Origin: Changchengzhania lutea
GTDB lineage: Bacteria > Bacteroidota > Bacteroidia > Flavobacteriales > Flavobacteriaceae
Reading direction: 5' to 3'
Assembly: GCF_006974145.1 (NCBI RefSeq)
Contig: NZ_CP039456.1
Span: 2,200,001 to 2,264,000, forward strand
Length of the DNA stretch: 64,000 nt
The first letter of the stretch is position 1; each line of letters starts with the position of its first letter. The position numbers and the translations under genes were made by a program. Below, in pieces: positions 53,734 to 61,460 of the stretch. The notes under the pieces were generated by a model that worked only from the letters and a program-made list of their open reading frames with translations, did not search any database and had not been told where the DNA came from.

Positions 53734-55056
53734 TTAGTTTTGATTAGAAACCTTTTTGTCTATTATACTTAAGTGGCTCTCTTTTTTTTCTTTTAAGGCT
53801 TGCAATGTGTAAAAGTCTGCAATTTGTTGAGCATAATCTAACGAGTTTTTGCCAATATAATTTAGTAGCATTTTTTCTGATGAATGAGCAGTTATTTGCA
53901 TAATTAAAGGTGTCGGAAGTGTTCCGTATAAATTAGTTGCAAAAGAACGACGGCAAACGTGTGAAGACATCAATTCCCATTTTTTATATGTACCGTTAAT
54001 TTTACGTTTTTGTTTGTTGCCTTTGCCTTTTTCGGTTACGGTTATTTTACTGCCTTGTATCATTTCATCAATTTCAGCAAGTTTGCAAATTTCTTTTATA
54101 TGCTTATTGAATTTCTGAATTGATATTTTATAAGGCAAACCACTTTTGATAATATCCTTTGTGGTTTCCAAGACAGGAATAGTTACATTCTTTCCTGTTT
54201 TTTGTTGTTTTAGTTCTATTACATTTAAGCCGTTTCGAGTTACAAAACTGTTTTTGTTGAGGTTTAGTAAATCGCCACCTCTTTGACCAATATTGCAGCC
54301 TAATAAAAGCCATTTCCTAGCATTTTTATGCGCTTCATTAAGTAGATTAGTCTTTTTAATGGAGTTAAGTTCAGTAGGTGTTAAATAAAGTATGTTTTCA
54401 TTTTTGGATTTAGTGCTATCAATTTTTTTGAACTGTATGTTTGTTTCAATACCGTTTAGTTCAGCATCATGGCAAACCGTTTTTAAATCTGCTATTTTTT
54501 TTAGAGCATAACTTTTTTGATAGCCTTTTGTTTTTAGTAGATAATTTAGAAAGTCTTTTGCGAATTTTATATTTACGTCTTTAACCTTAAATCTGTTCGT
54601 TTTTTGATATTCTATTATCATTTTTTTTAATGACGAATAAGCGTTTTTTCTACTTTTTGATAAGCCAATACCGCCTTTAGCGTTTTTTCTTGTATCAACT
54701 TCATCAATAATACTTTGTATAGCATCGGTTAGTAATTCGCTTTGTTCTGTTTCATTAATTCTTTCAAAATGTAAATCGATTTGGTGTAACAGCCAATCCC
54801 CACTTATTTCATTTCCTTTAGTATTAGCTTCATTAAGTTTTTTGAGTATTGCAGTTTCTAAATCTTTTAATTCAGTAAGGAGGTTTTTGTTATCTGCATT
54901 GTTTTGTTTTGGTAGTCCAGTATCATTACTCCAATTCTTTGGGTTGATATTTAAGCCAGTTTTTCTTTTTATTACATTATTTCGACCTAATGAAAGTCTT
55001 AGGTAAATAGGAGTGCTTATAGACTTGCCTTGAAGTAAAAATTTAATAGTTGCCAT
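53734..55056 (-). CDS. Tyrosine-type site-specific integrase
   Basis: About 440 residues from the ATG at 55056; the frame to 55110 covers the operator and is not part of the gene. The N-terminal arm-binding part (ATIKFLLQGKSISTPIYLRLSLGRNNVIKRKTGLNINPKNW) is the Bacteroidota Arm-DNA-binding type. A core-binding SAM-like domain is at about 100-200. The catalytic domain has the first Arg in GCNIGQRGGDLL, HxxR in SSHVCRRSFATN, His in ITAHSSEKM and Tyr in MLLNYIGKNS. It inserts the element at the tRNA-Leu 3' end. It lies about 200 bases from attR, as expected. Confidence 0.95.
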   Translation of the reverse strand: MATIKFLLQGKSISTPIYLRLSLGRNNVIKRKTGLNINPKNWSNDTGLPKQNNADNKNLLTELKDLETAILKKLNEANTKGNEISGDWLLHQIDLHFERINETEQSELLTDAIQSIIDEVDTRKNAKGGIGLSKSRKNAYSSLKKMIIEYQKTNRFKVKDVNIKFAKDFLNYLLKTKGYQKSYALKKIADLKTVCHDAELNGIETNIQFKKIDSTKSKNENILYLTPTELNSIKKTNLLNEAHKNARKWLLLGCNIGQRGGDLLNLNKNSFVTRNGLNVIELKQQKTGKNVTIPVLETTKDIIKSGLPYKISIQKFNKHIKEICKLAEIDEMIQGSKITVTEKGKGNKQKRKINGTYKKWELMSSHVCRRSFATNLYGTLPTPLIMQITAHSSEKMLLNYIGKNSLDYAQQIADFYTLQALKEKKESHLSIIDKKVSNQN

Positions 55057-55065
55057 AAATTGAAT

Positions 55066-55107
55066 ATTTGAACGTTCAAATCTAATCAAAAAATAGGAGT
55101 TAGTCAA
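55066..55107 (-). promoter_or_regulatory. Integrase promoter with palindromic operator
   Basis: On the minus strand TTG (55105-55107), a 20-base spacer and TAGATTTG (55077-55084) fit the Bacteroidota promoter. A perfect 16-bp palindrome, ATTTGAACGTTCAAAT (55066-55081), overlaps the -7 box and start site, an ideal repressor site. The leader is about 14 bases. Confidence 0.6.
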
Positions 55108-55132
55108 CATCTAGTTAACATTTAGTCAACCA
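55100..55132 (+). repeat. Right arm-type integrase-binding repeats
   Basis: Three tandem 11-bp units: TTAGTCAACAT (55100), CTAGTTAACAT (55111), TTAGTCAACCA (55122). They match the two units at the left end. The first unit overlaps the -33 of the integrase promoter, so integrase binding could repress its own gene. Confidence 0.65.
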
Positions 55133-55184
55133 TATTCAATAGTATAATACTTTATTCAATAATTTGTTAATGAGGATTGTTTAC

Positions 55185-55226
55185 TGTTTTTGTTGAGTTT
55201 AAAGGGTTTTGTGTGTTTTTGTTGAG
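55185..55226 (+). repeat. TGTTTTTGTTGAG direct repeat near attR
   Basis: The 13-bp sequence occurs at 55185-55197 and 55214-55226, 29 bases apart. It lies between the arm repeats and attR, where an excisionase or host factor might bind. Confidence 0.4.
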
Positions 55227-55252
55227 GATGAAAAAATGCTTTATTGAATGGT

Positions 55253-55273
55253 TTCAAGTCCCGTCTTCAGTAC
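55253..55273 (+). other. attR core repeat
   Basis: Exact copy of the 21-bp tRNA-Leu 3' end found at 46653-46673. It marks the right boundary of the island. Confidence 0.9.
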
Positions 55274-55423
55274 AGATGAAAAGTCGAAACGAAAGTTTCG
55301 ACTTTTCTGTTTTAAGAATGGCTTTGAGAGTAAAGTTCTCAGCCATTCTTAAAACAGAAAAGCAATCCAACTCTTTGGGTTGGCTTTTCCCAACATGTTG
55401 ATATGGGACTCGACGGAATCACT
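55274..55423. other. Hairpin-rich spacer beyond attR
   Basis: Two strong stem-loops touch each other. GAAAAGTCGAAAC (55278-55290) pairs with 55295-55307 around a GAAA tetraloop. CTGTTTTAAGAATGGC (55307-55322) pairs with 55342-55357, with an inner TGAGA/TCTCA stem. A third weaker stem-loop (AAGCAATCCAA with TTGGGTTGGCTT) follows at 55360-55386. The segment ends at the next att-like copy. No gene is visible; a 74-codon frame at 55177-55401 crosses attR and is not convincing. Confidence 0.5.
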
Positions 55424-55438
55424 TCCCGTCTTCAGTAC
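55424..55438 (+). other. Third partial att copy
   Basis: TCCCGTCTTCAGTAC, the last 15 bases of the att core, recurs here, 165 bases after attR, and is followed by a hairpin with T-run (about 55444-55473) that may be the original terminator of tRNA-Leu. Confidence 0.7.
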
Positions 55439-55490
55439 AAAGCCTTTACATGATTTCTTGTGAAGGGTTTTTATGTTAAAATTGGTCATA

Positions 55491-55522
55491 AAAAAACCCG
55501 TTCTTAAAAGAACGGGTTTTTT
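55491..55522 (-). terminator. Bidirectional terminator before the acidic lipoprotein
   Basis: AAAAAACCCGTTCTT (55491-55505) pairs with its complement (55508-55522). Both strands end in T-runs. On the minus strand it lies about 20 bases after the stop of the lipoprotein gene. Confidence 0.9.
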
Positions 55523-55542
55523 ATAAAATGATAATTTAATGC

Positions 55543-55791
55543 TTAGTTATCATCAGTAGCTTCATCAATAGCATCTTCTGCTGCTTCTGCTGCTTCTTCT
55601 GTTTCTTCAACAGCGTTATCAATAGCTTCGCCAGCTGCTTCAAAACCACCTTCTACTGCTTCTCCAGTTTCTTCAGCTGCATTTTCAATAGCTTCACCTG
55701 CATTTTCTGCATCGTTTTTTGTTTCTCTACATGATGTGAATGATAATCCTAATGCGACTAATAATACACCGCTTAATAATACTTTTTTCAT
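55543..55791 (-). CDS. Small acidic Ala/Glu-rich lipoprotein
   Basis: 82 residues. A lipoprotein signal (VLLVALGLSFTSCRE) is followed by a low-complexity tail of repeats such as AGEAIENAAEETGEAVEGG and AEEAAEAAEDAIDEATDD, with an 11-residue-like period that suggests an amphipathic helix. Similar entericidin-like or stress lipoproteins occur in flavobacteria; the function is unknown. Confidence 0.8.
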   Translation of the reverse strand: MKKVLLSGVLLVALGLSFTSCRETKNDAENAGEAIENAAEETGEAVEGGFEAAGEAIDNAVEETEEAAEAAEDAIDEATDDN

Positions 55792-55902
55792 TGGTTTGTG
55801 TTTTAGTGTTAATTGTTTAAAATACTGATTACGAATTTAGTGACTTTATATAAATCCACCGAAAATTATATTAATTTTTTTAACATAATTTGCGTATTAA
55901 AG

Positions 55903-57165
55903 TTATATACGTAGATAATCGAGAATATGGATGACGGCACCCTTGTTTTTTTTAATATAAGTGGCATTTTTACGGCCCATTTCTGTGCGTTTTGTAGCGT
56001 TAATCACTAATTCCTTTAATGTTTTATTAAACTCGTCCTGATTTGAAACAGATGCCATCCCACCATGCTTGATTAATGCGCTGGCTTCTGGGAATTTATC
56101 ATGATTATTACCAATTATAACTGGAACACCAAATACTGCGGGTTCCAGTATGTTGTGTAACCCACTATTTCCCATGGCGCCACCAACGTAAGCCATATCG
56201 GCATAACTATATATTTTGGTAAGTATGCCAATAGTATCCACAATAAAAACTTGAGCAGACGCTAAATCTTGATTTTCCATTTCAGAAAAAAGTACACCGC
56301 TAGATTTGATTTTTTCTTTGAGCTGTTGTATTTGTAAGGCTTTTATTTGGTGCGGTGCAATTATGAATTTGAGGTCTTTCGAAGCTTCATGATTCAAATA
56401 ATTAATAAATAAGGTTTCGTCTTCAGGCCAAGTACTACCAGCAACCACACATAATCGATTGTTTTTAAAAGTTTCAATAAAGGCTAGTGTATTGTCTTGG
56501 TCTAATTGACTGGTTACACGGTCAAACCGTGTATCACCAGATACCGTGGCGTTTGTATAATCAATAGACTCCAGTAAGGCTTTAGACGCTTCGTTTTGAG
56601 TAAAAATATGATCAAAAGTAAACAGGGCTTTTCTTAGAGTACTGCCATAAAATTTAAAGTACGATTGGTTTTTTCTAAATGCAGCCGAAATTAATATAGC
56701 TGATAAATTCTTGTTTTTTAATGCTTTCAAATAATTAGGCCAAATGTCATATTTAACGAATATGCTGAGTTCTGGATTTACAATATCGATAAATTTTTTT
56801 GCGTTCCGTAGCATATCAATAGGCAAATAAACCACCACATCTGCGATTGGTGAGTTTTTTCGAATGGCATAACCTGATGGTGAAAAAAAACTCAAAACAA
56901 TTTTGTGAGCTTTATAGTGCTTTCTTAATTCTTTAAACACCGGAAGCCCTTGTTCGTATTCACCTAAAGATGCACAATGAAACCAAAGCGTTTTGCTTTC
57001 AGGAGTTAAATTGGTGGTTAATATGCTGAAGGTATTGCGTCTTCCATCGACACCAAGTTTAATCTTGTTATTAAATGGTGCGATGCATTTCAGAATGAAA
57101 TCGACAATAAAAATTCCTAAACTATATAAAATACCCAATTCTAATTCTTTGGCGCTAAAATACAT
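55903..57165 (-). CDS. waaA: 3-deoxy-D-manno-octulosonic acid (Kdo) transferase
   Basis: 420 residues with an N-terminal membrane anchor (about 12-30). GT-B motifs of the WaaA family include LWFHCASLGEYEQGLPVF (about 60-77), KYDIWPNYLKAL, FTQNEASKALLE, CVVAGSTWPEDE, and AYVGGAMGNSGLHNILEPAVFGVPVIIGNNHDKFPEA. It adds Kdo to lipid A precursors at the inner membrane. It is divergent from the aminotransferase gene, with a 126-base shared upstream region. Confidence 0.94.
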   Translation of the reverse strand: MYFSAKELELGILYSLGIFIVDFILKCIAPFNNKIKLGVDGRRNTFSILTTNLTPESKTLWFHCASLGEYEQGLPVFKELRKHYKAHKIVLSFFSPSGYAIRKNSPIADVVVYLPIDMLRNAKKFIDIVNPELSIFVKYDIWPNYLKALKNKNLSAILISAAFRKNQSYFKFYGSTLRKALFTFDHIFTQNEASKALLESIDYTNATVSGDTRFDRVTSQLDQDNTLAFIETFKNNRLCVVAGSTWPEDETLFINYLNHEASKDLKFIIAPHQIKALQIQQLKEKIKSSGVLFSEMENQDLASAQVFIVDTIGILTKIYSYADMAYVGGAMGNSGLHNILEPAVFGVPVIIGNNHDKFPEASALIKHGGMASVSNQDEFNKTLKELVINATKRTEMGRKNATYIKKNKGAVIHILDYLRI

Positions 57166-57291
57166 TTCTTTAAAATAAAACCATTGGTAAGCTGTCCTAA
57201 TTTTGTAATTTCGTGATTTAGATAAGTCTAGATTAGTATGTTAGTTTCCTTATTTTTACATGCAAATTATTTCGACTATAAAATTTTTTAG

Positions 57292-58446
57292 ATGAAGAAA
57301 ATTCAAATGGTAGATCTTAAAGGTCAGTATCAAGGTATAAAGGATATCGTGAATCCATCCATACAGGAAGTTATAGAAACTACAGCATTTATAAATGGCC
57401 CAAAGGTTCATGAGTTTCAGAAGAATTTAGAAAGGTATTTAAATGTTAAGCATGTTATTCCTTGTGCAAATGGAACCGATGCCTTGCAAATTGCCATGAT
57501 GGGGCTGGGTTTAAAACCCGGCGATGAGGTCATAACTGCAGATTTCACGTTTGCCGCAACGGTAGAGGTTATTGCGCTTTTAAATTTAACACCCGTTTTG
57601 GTTGACGTTAATGAGGATGATTTTAACATTAATATCGAGGCCATCAAAAAAGCCATTACACCAAAAACAAAAGCCATAGTTCCAGTGCATTTATTTGGCC
57701 AATGTGCCAATATGGAGGCGATTATGGAGATTGCAGATGCTAACAATTTATTTGTTATTGAAGATAATGCGCAAGCCATTGGATCTACATACACTTACAA
57801 AGATGGCCGAAAATTGAAAGCAGGAACCATTGGTCATGTGGCTTCTACATCGTTCTTTCCTTCAAAAAATTTAGGTTGTTATGGTGATGGTGGTGCTATT
57901 TTTACTAATGATGATGAGTTAGCACATCGTATTAGGGGTATTGTAAATCATGGTATGTATGAGCGCTATCATCATGATGTGGTTGGTGTTAACTCAAGGT
58001 TAGATAGTATTCAGGCCGCTGTTTTAGACGCAAAGTTGCCGCATTTAGATGCTTATAACAAAGCCAGAAGACATGCTGCAGGAAAGTACAATAAGGCTTT
58101 CAAGGATATAGAGAGTATCATCACCCCTAAAACAGTTAATGGATGTGATGGCATCTGTGATACCTGCGATTGTCATGTATTTCATCAATACACATTACGG
58201 GTAAAAGGCGTAGATAGAGATGCGTTGGCAAAACATTTAAATGAGCATGATATCCCATGTGGTGTATATTATCCAATTCCACTCCATAATCAAAAGGCGT
58301 ATGTGGACTCTAGATATAATGAAGCAGATTTCAAAATAACCAATCAGTTAGTGAAAGATGTTATTTCTTTGCCCATGCACACAGAATTAGACGATGAACA
58401 AATAGAATTTATTACTTTAACACTTATAAAATTTATAAATGGATAA
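57292..58446 (+). CDS. DegT/DnrJ/EryC1/StrS family sugar aminotransferase
   Basis: 384 residues of fold-type I PLP aminotransferase. Substrate-binding PCANGTDALQIAMMGLGLKPGDEVI is early, the aspartate FVIEDNAQAIGS is in the middle, and the PLP lysine is in STSFFPSKNLGCYGDGGAI (about residue 193). A cysteine-rich insert (CDGICDTCDCH) lies at about 283-293. It transaminates a nucleotide keto-sugar for LPS, capsule or glycoprotein. It overlaps galE by eight bases, so they work together. Confidence 0.92.
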   Translation: MKKIQMVDLKGQYQGIKDIVNPSIQEVIETTAFINGPKVHEFQKNLERYLNVKHVIPCANGTDALQIAMMGLGLKPGDEVITADFTFAATVEVIALLNLTPVLVDVNEDDFNINIEAIKKAITPKTKAIVPVHLFGQCANMEAIMEIADANNLFVIEDNAQAIGSTYTYKDGRKLKAGTIGHVASTSFFPSKNLGCYGDGGAIFTNDDELAHRIRGIVNHGMYERYHHDVVGVNSRLDSIQAAVLDAKLPHLDAYNKARRHAAGKYNKAFKDIESIITPKTVNGCDGICDTCDCHVFHQYTLRVKGVDRDALAKHLNEHDIPCGVYYPIPLHNQKAYVDSRYNEADFKITNQLVKDVISLPMHTELDDEQIEFITLTLIKFING

Positions 58447-59464
58447 AATATTAGTTACTGGTGGATTGGGATTTATTGGGTCGCACACTGTTGTAGAACT
58501 ACAAAATGAAGGCTATGAAGTTGTTATAGTAGATGATTTATCAAATTCGTCTATCGATGTTTTAGATGGTATTACAGCAATTACTGACAAGAAACCATTG
58601 TTTGAAAAATTAGATCTAAAAGACAAGACTGGTGTTGAACGTTTTTTCGCAAAACATCAAGATATAAAGGGCGTCATACATTTTGCCGCAAGTAAAGCCG
58701 TTGGTGAGAGTGTTAATGAACCTTTGCTCTATTATGAAAATAATCTGAGCACCTTAATTTATATTTTAAAAGAACTTAAGAAACTCCCAGAAGCGAGTTT
58801 TATTTTTAGTTCATCTTGCACAGTGTACGGGCAAGCAGACGAATTGCCAATTACAGAAAATGCACCTGTAAAGCAAGCTGAGTCCCCATACGGCAATACA
58901 AAACAGATAGGTGAAGAAATCATCGGTGATACGTGTAAAGTGACACCAACTTTAAAAGCGATTACACTTCGCTATTTTAATCCAATCGGGTCACATGAAT
59001 CAGCAAAAATAGGTGAGCTACCCATTGGAGTTCCTCAAAATCTAGTGCCTTTTATTACGCAAACCGCTATTGGTTTACGCGAACAGCTATCTGTTTTTGG
59101 TGATGATTACCCAACGCATGATGGTACCTGTATTCGGGATTATATTCATGTGGTTGATTTAGCGAAAGCACATGTGGTGGCCTTGGGTAGATTGCTTAAA
59201 AATAAAAATGGTTCAAATTATGAAACCTTTAATTTAGGAACGGGTAAAGGAAGCACGGTACTCGAAGTGGTTCAATCTTTTGAGCGTGTTTCTGGTAAAA
59301 AGTTGAATTATAAAATTGTAGGCAGAAGGGAAGGCGATATTATTTCTGCCTATGCCGATACTAATAAAGCGAACAATGTTTTGGGGTGGAAAACGCAGCT
59401 TAGTTTGGATGAGGCGATGCGATCTGCTTGGTTGTGGGAACAGAAGGTTAAAAGTAGTAAATAA
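58439..59464 (+). CDS. galE: UDP-glucose 4-epimerase
   Basis: 341 residues. The NAD-binding GGLGFIGSH (7-15) opens the short-chain dehydrogenase fold. The catalytic Ser and YxxxK are in FIFSSSCTVYG and SPYGNTKQIGE. The C-terminal NYETFNLGTGKGSTVLEVV and GRREGDIISAYAD are typical of GalE. It interconverts UDP-Glc and UDP-Gal for surface polysaccharides. It is coupled to the aminotransferase gene and followed by a terminator. Confidence 0.94.
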   Translation: MDKILVTGGLGFIGSHTVVELQNEGYEVVIVDDLSNSSIDVLDGITAITDKKPLFEKLDLKDKTGVERFFAKHQDIKGVIHFAASKAVGESVNEPLLYYENNLSTLIYILKELKKLPEASFIFSSSCTVYGQADELPITENAPVKQAESPYGNTKQIGEEIIGDTCKVTPTLKAITLRYFNPIGSHESAKIGELPIGVPQNLVPFITQTAIGLREQLSVFGDDYPTHDGTCIRDYIHVVDLAKAHVVALGRLLKNKNGSNYETFNLGTGKGSTVLEVVQSFERVSGKKLNYKIVGRREGDIISAYADTNKANNVLGWKTQLSLDEAMRSAWLWEQKVKSSK

Positions 59465-59490
59465 TATTTTATTATAAAAAAGTAAATACA

Positions 59491-59525
59491 AAAGAGCCAT
59501 TCCTATTAAAACGGAGTGGCTTTTT
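59491..59525 (+). terminator. Terminator after galE
   Basis: AAAGAGCCATTCC (59491-59503) pairs with 59513-59525, with two G-T wobbles, ending in TTTTT. Confidence 0.85.
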
Positions 59526-59692
59526 ACTGTCTTATACATATGGTTATTAAGGTAAAAGATTATCGGATATTACCTTTTTAAGAAAGTTTTAAGAGTTTTA
59601 ACCGACTTTATTTATAATTTCATAAAAGTTAAGAAGGTCTTAAAAATATCTTTTTTACATTTTCAAATCAATCAAATCAATCAATCCGCTCT

Positions 59693-61228
59693 GTGAATTA
59701 TTACTCGAAAATATTGCTTTTCGCATATTGCTTATTTTTTACCTCAATAGAGGTGACTGCCGATCCTGCAATAAAGACAATTACCCAAATTCAAATTGAT
59801 AGTTTAATTAAGGAAAAAAGCATCGATAACGATATGACACAATTGGAGTTATTGATACTTTATGAAAATGCCATAAGAGAGAAACATCAAGATTCTATTA
59901 ATATTTTTAAAACTTTGGCTATTCTTAATGCACATTTGGAGCAGCCGGCAGATGCCTTTAGTTTTACAGAGAAATATATAAATAACACATTAGATTTTTT
60001 AATTTTGGATGATTCTTCATATGATGCTATAAATGCTACTAAAGAATATAAGGCATTGAAAAACAGGTATATGATTAAGCTGAATGTGCTCACATTTCTT
60101 TATTTATACATAGCTTTAATAGGCTTTTATTTTGCCTTTGTTATATATTTTTCAAAAAAGGCTCATGCCGCTACTAAAATATTTATTGGTGGATTTGTTG
60201 CTGTGCACTCCTTGTTTATTTTAGAATTTGTTTTATACATGTCTAATTTACAATATAAGATTCCGCACACTTATTTGATGGCATCGACAGGAGCCTTATT
60301 ATATGGGCCATTTTTATATTTTTATTTTAAAGGTGTTAGTCTGAAATATAAATTTAGAAAAGTAGACTTGTTACACTTTTTGCCATCCTTGTTGTTACTC
60401 ATATTTCTAACCCCATTATATTCATCCTCAGCATCAGAAAAAATTAGAATGATGCTAGATTTAGATGTATCATACAAGTTTTTTAGTTATACCGTATTCA
60501 TTTTAAAAACGAGTTCTTTAATTATATATGCGTTTTTAATTAGAAGGCTTTATTATAAATATAAATCTAGCGAAAGTAAAACACCAGTATCATCGTCTAT
60601 AGAAAGTTGGAAGAAAAATCTTTATAAAATTCATTTGGCTTACGTGCTGTCTTATGTCATATATGGTATATCAAGTACAAGTATAATGGGTGATTTGGGT
60701 AGCTTGGTTAACCATGCACAAGTAGGTCTCATGTCGGTCATGGTGGTTTACATTGCTCATATGGCTTATGTTCAACCAGATATTTTCAGTAATAGTTATG
60801 TGTCATTAAAAGACAAGTTATTTCTCAATAAATATAAGCATTCTGGACTTACGAATGCCCTCTCTGAAGAGTTAAAAGAAAATTTGATTAATTTGATGGT
60901 TCAAAAAAAGGTGTATAAGGACAACACCATTAACTTGGAGTCGCTTTCAACACAATTAAATACCACAAGGCATAATGCGTCTCAAATTATAAATGAACAT
61001 TTTAATATGAATTTTTTTGAACTTATTAATACCTTTAGAGTTAAAGAGGCTATAAATATGTTTAAAGAAGATACCCATGGCAACCTCCACATTATTGATG
61101 TGGCTTACGAAGTGGGGTACAATAATAAGGTCACTTTCAATAAAGCGTTTAAAAAGGAAACTTCACTCACGCCTTCAGAATTCATTCAAGCGCTAACAAA
61201 TAAAAGAACCTACGTAAATCCTGAGTAA
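59693..61228 (+). CDS. 7TM-AraC family regulator upstream of SusC
   Basis: 511 residues from a GTG codon at 59693, supported by the signal peptide it starts (KILLFAYCLFFTSIEVTADP). A short periplasmic part (about 24-115) is followed by about seven membrane helices (about 120-365). A C-terminal AraC HTH (about 405-505) has HNASQIINEHFNMNFFELINTFRVKEA and DVAYEVGYNNKVTFNKAFKKETSLTPSEF. It may sense an extracytoplasmic signal and activate the adjacent susC gene, 232 bases downstream in the same direction. The ligand is unknown. Confidence 0.88.
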   Translation: MNYYSKILLFAYCLFFTSIEVTADPAIKTITQIQIDSLIKEKSIDNDMTQLELLILYENAIREKHQDSINIFKTLAILNAHLEQPADAFSFTEKYINNTLDFLILDDSSYDAINATKEYKALKNRYMIKLNVLTFLYLYIALIGFYFAFVIYFSKKAHAATKIFIGGFVAVHSLFILEFVLYMSNLQYKIPHTYLMASTGALLYGPFLYFYFKGVSLKYKFRKVDLLHFLPSLLLLIFLTPLYSSSASEKIRMMLDLDVSYKFFSYTVFILKTSSLIIYAFLIRRLYYKYKSSESKTPVSSSIESWKKNLYKIHLAYVLSYVIYGISSTSIMGDLGSLVNHAQVGLMSVMVVYIAHMAYVQPDIFSNSYVSLKDKLFLNKYKHSGLTNALSEELKENLINLMVQKKVYKDNTINLESLSTQLNTTRHNASQIINEHFNMNFFELINTFRVKEAINMFKEDTHGNLHIIDVAYEVGYNNKVTFNKAFKKETSLTPSEFIQALTNKRTYVNPE

Positions 61229-61460
61229 ACATTCATCGGAAGAGTAAAGTATTATAGGGATTACCAATATTTACGTACACTATTCTTTTTTTTACTCTGC
61301 AATTGTAAAAGGTAAGGTGGTAAATGCGCTTTACTTAAATAATAGATTTCTCTAAACTTTGATTTCACTGTAAAGTATAATTTTTTGAATTAGTCACTTA
61401 AAAAAACTTTACCGCCTGCCTTTTTACAATCTGCATAGACTAATTCAAAACAATTTATTT

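Larger units (their letters stand above)
46653..55273. mobile_element. Integrated island at tRNA-Leu, about 8.6 kb (satellite-like)
   Basis: The element is bounded by identical 21-bp repeats of the tRNA-Leu 3' end. It carries a tyrosine integrase near the right end, an excisionase-like HTH protein, a phage-type replication initiator, a GTTACA iteron cluster, hypothetical proteins and cargo (an EVE/PUA-like protein and a KAP NTPase). Matching arm-type repeats lie inside both ends. No capsid, tail, relaxase or conjugation gene is present, so it is more likely a satellite or small integrative element than a prophage or conjugative ICE. Base composition of the island is more AT-rich than the neighbouring core genes. 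Confidence 0.88.

Noticed and set aside
46653-55273. The island as a conjugative element or full prophage
   Set aside because: No relaxase, Tra, capsid, terminase or tail genes are present in its 8.6 kb.
55177-55401. A 74-codon frame across attR
   Set aside because: It spans the island boundary and the hairpin spacer, so it is likely a chance frame.
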